Origin: Bifidobacterium miconis
Lineage (GTDB): Bacteria; Actinomycetota; Actinomycetes; Actinomycetales; Bifidobacteriaceae
Assembly: GCF_019331735.1 (NCBI RefSeq)
Contig: NZ_JAHBBH010000010.1
Coordinates: forward strand, 1-64,000
DNA length: 64,000 bases
Reading direction: 5' to 3'
This document shows positions 62,330 through 64,000 of the stretch, in pieces (position 1 is the first letter of the stretch; each line of letters opens with the position of its first letter). A program made the position numbers and the translations under genes. A model generated the notes under the pieces. That model was not told the origin of the DNA and made no database searches. It worked only from the letters and a program-made list of their open reading frames with translations.

Positions 62330-63724
62330 CTATCCGACGATGGTGTCGGTTTTGCGGTCGCGTATGAAGATCGCGATGAATGCCGCCAGCGCCAGCAGAA
62401 TCGCCGCGGCGGCGATGAACGCGATTTTGTCGCCGTAGTATGCCGCTTCGAGTTCCGTGGCCGTGGGCGCGATCACGGAGGATAGCGCGGAGAACGATAT
62501 GATCAGCGCGACCATGAAGGAATTGCTGATCTGGTTTGAGGTCTGGGCGGCGGCATTCGCATGGCGCACGAGAGCATTGCTCAACGAATTGATGCCCCAT
62601 GTGTTGCAGGGCGTGATAATCAGCTGCACGCCTACCGAGCACAGGGCATAGGCGATGGCGACGACCGGCATGCCGGTGTTCATCGGCATCGTGGCAAGCA
62701 GCGCGATGCCGGCGAGGGTGCACACACTGCCTGCCCGAGCCGGGACATGCACGCCGAACCGGTCGTACAGTTTGCCGGATACCAGCGCCATCGCCGCGCT
62801 GAGCAGAGCGCCGGGCAGCACGACGAGTCCGCTCATCACGGCGGATTCGCCTCTGACGATCTGAACGAACAGGGGCAGCACGGTGCCGATGCCGAGATAC
62901 ACGCCCTGCGTGAGCGCGATGACGGCGACGGAACTGGAAAACCTGCGGGAGCGGAATACGCGCATGTCGAGCATGGGCTGCTCAAGCCTCAACTGGCGAA
63001 CGACGAACAACGCGATGAGAGCGGCGCCGATCACGATGAGGAAGATGATGACGACGGTATTGTCGGTCGATGCGAACGTCGACAAGCCGTACAGTATGCA
63101 TAGCAGTCCGATTGACGACAATGCCACGGACGAGGCGTCGAACGGTGTCCGAGTGGCCGTCTCCTTGGTTTCAAGCACCACCATTGCGACGCAGAGAATG
63201 ATGATGCCAAGTACGCCGACGATAAGGAACAGCGCATGCCAGCCGACGGAATCGATCAACAGGCCGGACACCGTCGGTCCGATCGCCGGCGCGAATCCCA
63301 CCAATAAGCCGATCAGGCCCATGGCCGTCCCGCGTCGTTCGCGAGGGAAGATGAGTACGATCTCGGTCATCACCATGGGCAGCAGAATTCCCGTGCATGC
63401 CGCCTGACAGACGCGGCCGACGAGCAAGACTCCGAAATTCGGCCCCCACGCGGCCAGCAGGCTTCCTGCGGAGAATATGCCCATCGCGGCAACGAACAGG
63501 CGCTTGGTCGAAAAACGTCCGAGCAGGTATGCCGACAGTGGGATGATCAACGCTTCGACCAGCGAATACGCGCTCGACAGCCACTGGGCCGTGGTCGCGT
63601 CGATGCTGAAGTCCTCCATGATGGACGGCAATGCCGGAGACAGAAACGACAGGTCGAGAATAGCGAGCACCGTGCCCGTCAACAGTACGATGACCGTAAT
63701 GCGTTGTTTTCGGGTCAATCCCAT
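62330..63724 (-). CDS. MFS transporter, DHA2 (EmrB/QacA) drug exporter type
   Basis: From ATG 63724, with AAAGGAA 9 bases upstream, the product has 464 residues and about 14 predicted membrane helices. It has the DHA2-type start VLLTGTVLAILDLSFLSPAL followed by SIDATTAQWLSSAYSLVEAL, GRFSTKRLFVAAMGIF (motif A), and RRGTAMGLIGLLVGFAPAIG with a motif-C-like GPTVSGLLID. DHA2 proteins export drugs or other small molecules by proton antiport. The gene is divergent from a TetR gene at 63939 and leads the hydrolase gene at 60425. Confidence 0.9.
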   Translation of the reverse strand: MGLTRKQRITVIVLLTGTVLAILDLSFLSPALPSIMEDFSIDATTAQWLSSAYSLVEALIIPLSAYLLGRFSTKRLFVAAMGIFSAGSLLAAWGPNFGVLLVGRVCQAACTGILLPMVMTEIVLIFPRERRGTAMGLIGLLVGFAPAIGPTVSGLLIDSVGWHALFLIVGVLGIIILCVAMVVLETKETATRTPFDASSVALSSIGLLCILYGLSTFASTDNTVVIIFLIVIGAALIALFVVRQLRLEQPMLDMRVFRSRRFSSSVAVIALTQGVYLGIGTVLPLFVQIVRGESAVMSGLVVLPGALLSAAMALVSGKLYDRFGVHVPARAGSVCTLAGIALLATMPMNTGMPVVAIAYALCSVGVQLIITPCNTWGINSLSNALVRHANAAAQTSNQISNSFMVALIISFSALSSVIAPTATELEAAYYGDKIAFIAAAAILLALAAFIAIFIRDRKTDTIVG

Positions 63725-63799
63725 AGGAACAGGTTCCTTTCCGTCGAAGGTCCGGCGCTGATTTCGGCCGTACCGCTGCAATTTGACCGTGGTTGATTA

Positions 63800-63825
63800 T
63801 TGGTCTAATGTATATTTAGCAACCA
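63800..63825. promoter_or_regulatory. Operator-like palindrome between the exporter and TetR genes
   Basis: TTGGTCTAA (63800) faces TTAGCAACCA (to 63825), with CTAA-N7-TTAG at its centre in an A/T-rich stretch. It sits between a divergent TetR regulator gene and the MFS gene, the usual place for a TetR operator. Assignment is by position only. Confidence 0.45.
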
Positions 63826-63938
63826 GAGTTGTATATCTTCAACCGACGGAAAACGTCGCAAGGAGCATATGCGACCAATGGACGAAAATGTCGCTTATCG
63901 ACATCGCCCGCATGGATACGAAAACGAAGGGACCGCGC

Positions 63939-64000
63939 ATGGCGGAGGATCTACGTATTGTCAAAACCCGAAAGGCGATCCGTGAGGCCTTCCTGACATT
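63939..64000 (+). CDS. TetR-family regulator, N-terminal fragment (runs off the window)
   Basis: The visible product MAEDLRIVKTRKAIREAFL matches the typical first helix of TetR regulators (RRxxKTRxAIxEAFL). GAAGGG lies upstream of ATG 63939, and in-frame ATGs at 63888 and 63912 are alternatives. It is likely the local repressor of the divergent exporter gene. Only about 20 residues lie in the window. Confidence 0.75.
   Translation, partial: MAEDLRIVKTRKAIREAFLT

Noticed and set aside
63869-63985. A 38-codon frame with a good AAGGAG site upstream of the second TetR gene
   Set aside because: It overlaps the TetR start region in another frame and shows no protein-like pattern. The TetR helix in the overlapping frame is convincing.

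Overview
The window is a GC-rich, gene-dense stretch of an actinobacterial chromosome, most likely a Bifidobacterium. The inference rests on codon choice, gene content (a GH127-type arabinofuranosidase family protein, single-chain L-serine dehydratase, fused ECF ATPases, prolyl aminopeptidase and other peptidases) and AAAGGA/GGAGG ribosome sites. I could not run a search, so genus is an inference and species is not assigned. There is no rRNA operon, CRISPR array or intact transposase. Four tRNA genes are present: Ala-GGC, Asn-GTT twice, and Asp-GTC.

Layout. 1-4.6 kb: a fused Memo/AMMECR1 protein with its radical SAM partner, then a Ser/Thr/Gly-rich membrane protein and tRNA-Ala. 4.7-10.9 kb: a nitroreductase, a flavin-binding PPOX-fold protein, a uracil/hypoxanthine DNA glycosylase, an orphan response regulator, a histidine phosphatase, a CorA transporter and a lipoprotein solute-binding protein. 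10.9-17 kb: leuS, then comEA-comEC. 17-23.5 kb: a reverse-strand block of two large paralogous membrane-anchored transglutaminase-like proteins and a zinc-ribbon protein. This block separates comEC from holA. 23.6-28.2 kb: holA and the tsaE-tsaB-rimI-tsaD run (t6A modification of tRNA, DNA polymerase III delta), then two tRNA-Asn genes. 28.5-34.2 kb: M23 peptidase, long-chain acyl-CoA ligase, tRNA-Asp, pyridoxal kinase, and an O-acetylhomoserine sulfhydrylase. 34.3-39.3 kb: a complete ECF vitamin transporter (S, fused A-A', T) and a convergent acetolactate synthase. 39.5-47 kb: a MacB-like ABC ATPase and FtsX-type permease, convergent with a two-component system whose sensor is a fusion protein. 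47-58.3 kb: proline and serine catabolism and peptide hydrolysis (prolyl aminopeptidase, proC, sdaA, S15 hydrolase, aminopeptidase P), a GH127-family enzyme, and ychF. 58.3-64 kb: an accessory segment with a lactonase-like metallo-hydrolase, a TetR regulator, an S15/CocE hydrolase, a DHA2-type exporter and a second TetR gene running off the edge.

Most unusual observations. (i) The last bases of ychF plus its terminator are repeated about 2 kb downstream, flanking the metallo-hydrolase and TetR genes like attachment-site repeats. (ii) A roughly 75-bp non-coding module with DnaA-box-like TGTGGAYAA sites occurs upstream of comEA and again upstream of the M23 peptidase, with the same internal spacing. 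(iii) The sensor kinase is fused, through a linker that looks like a translated intergenic repeat, to a second membrane/kinase-like half whose phospho-acceptor His is replaced. (iv) Two roughly 120-bp palindromic elements flank the ABC permease gene. (v) Four copies of GCGTGACATTG lie in paired inverted orientation after tRNA-Ala.
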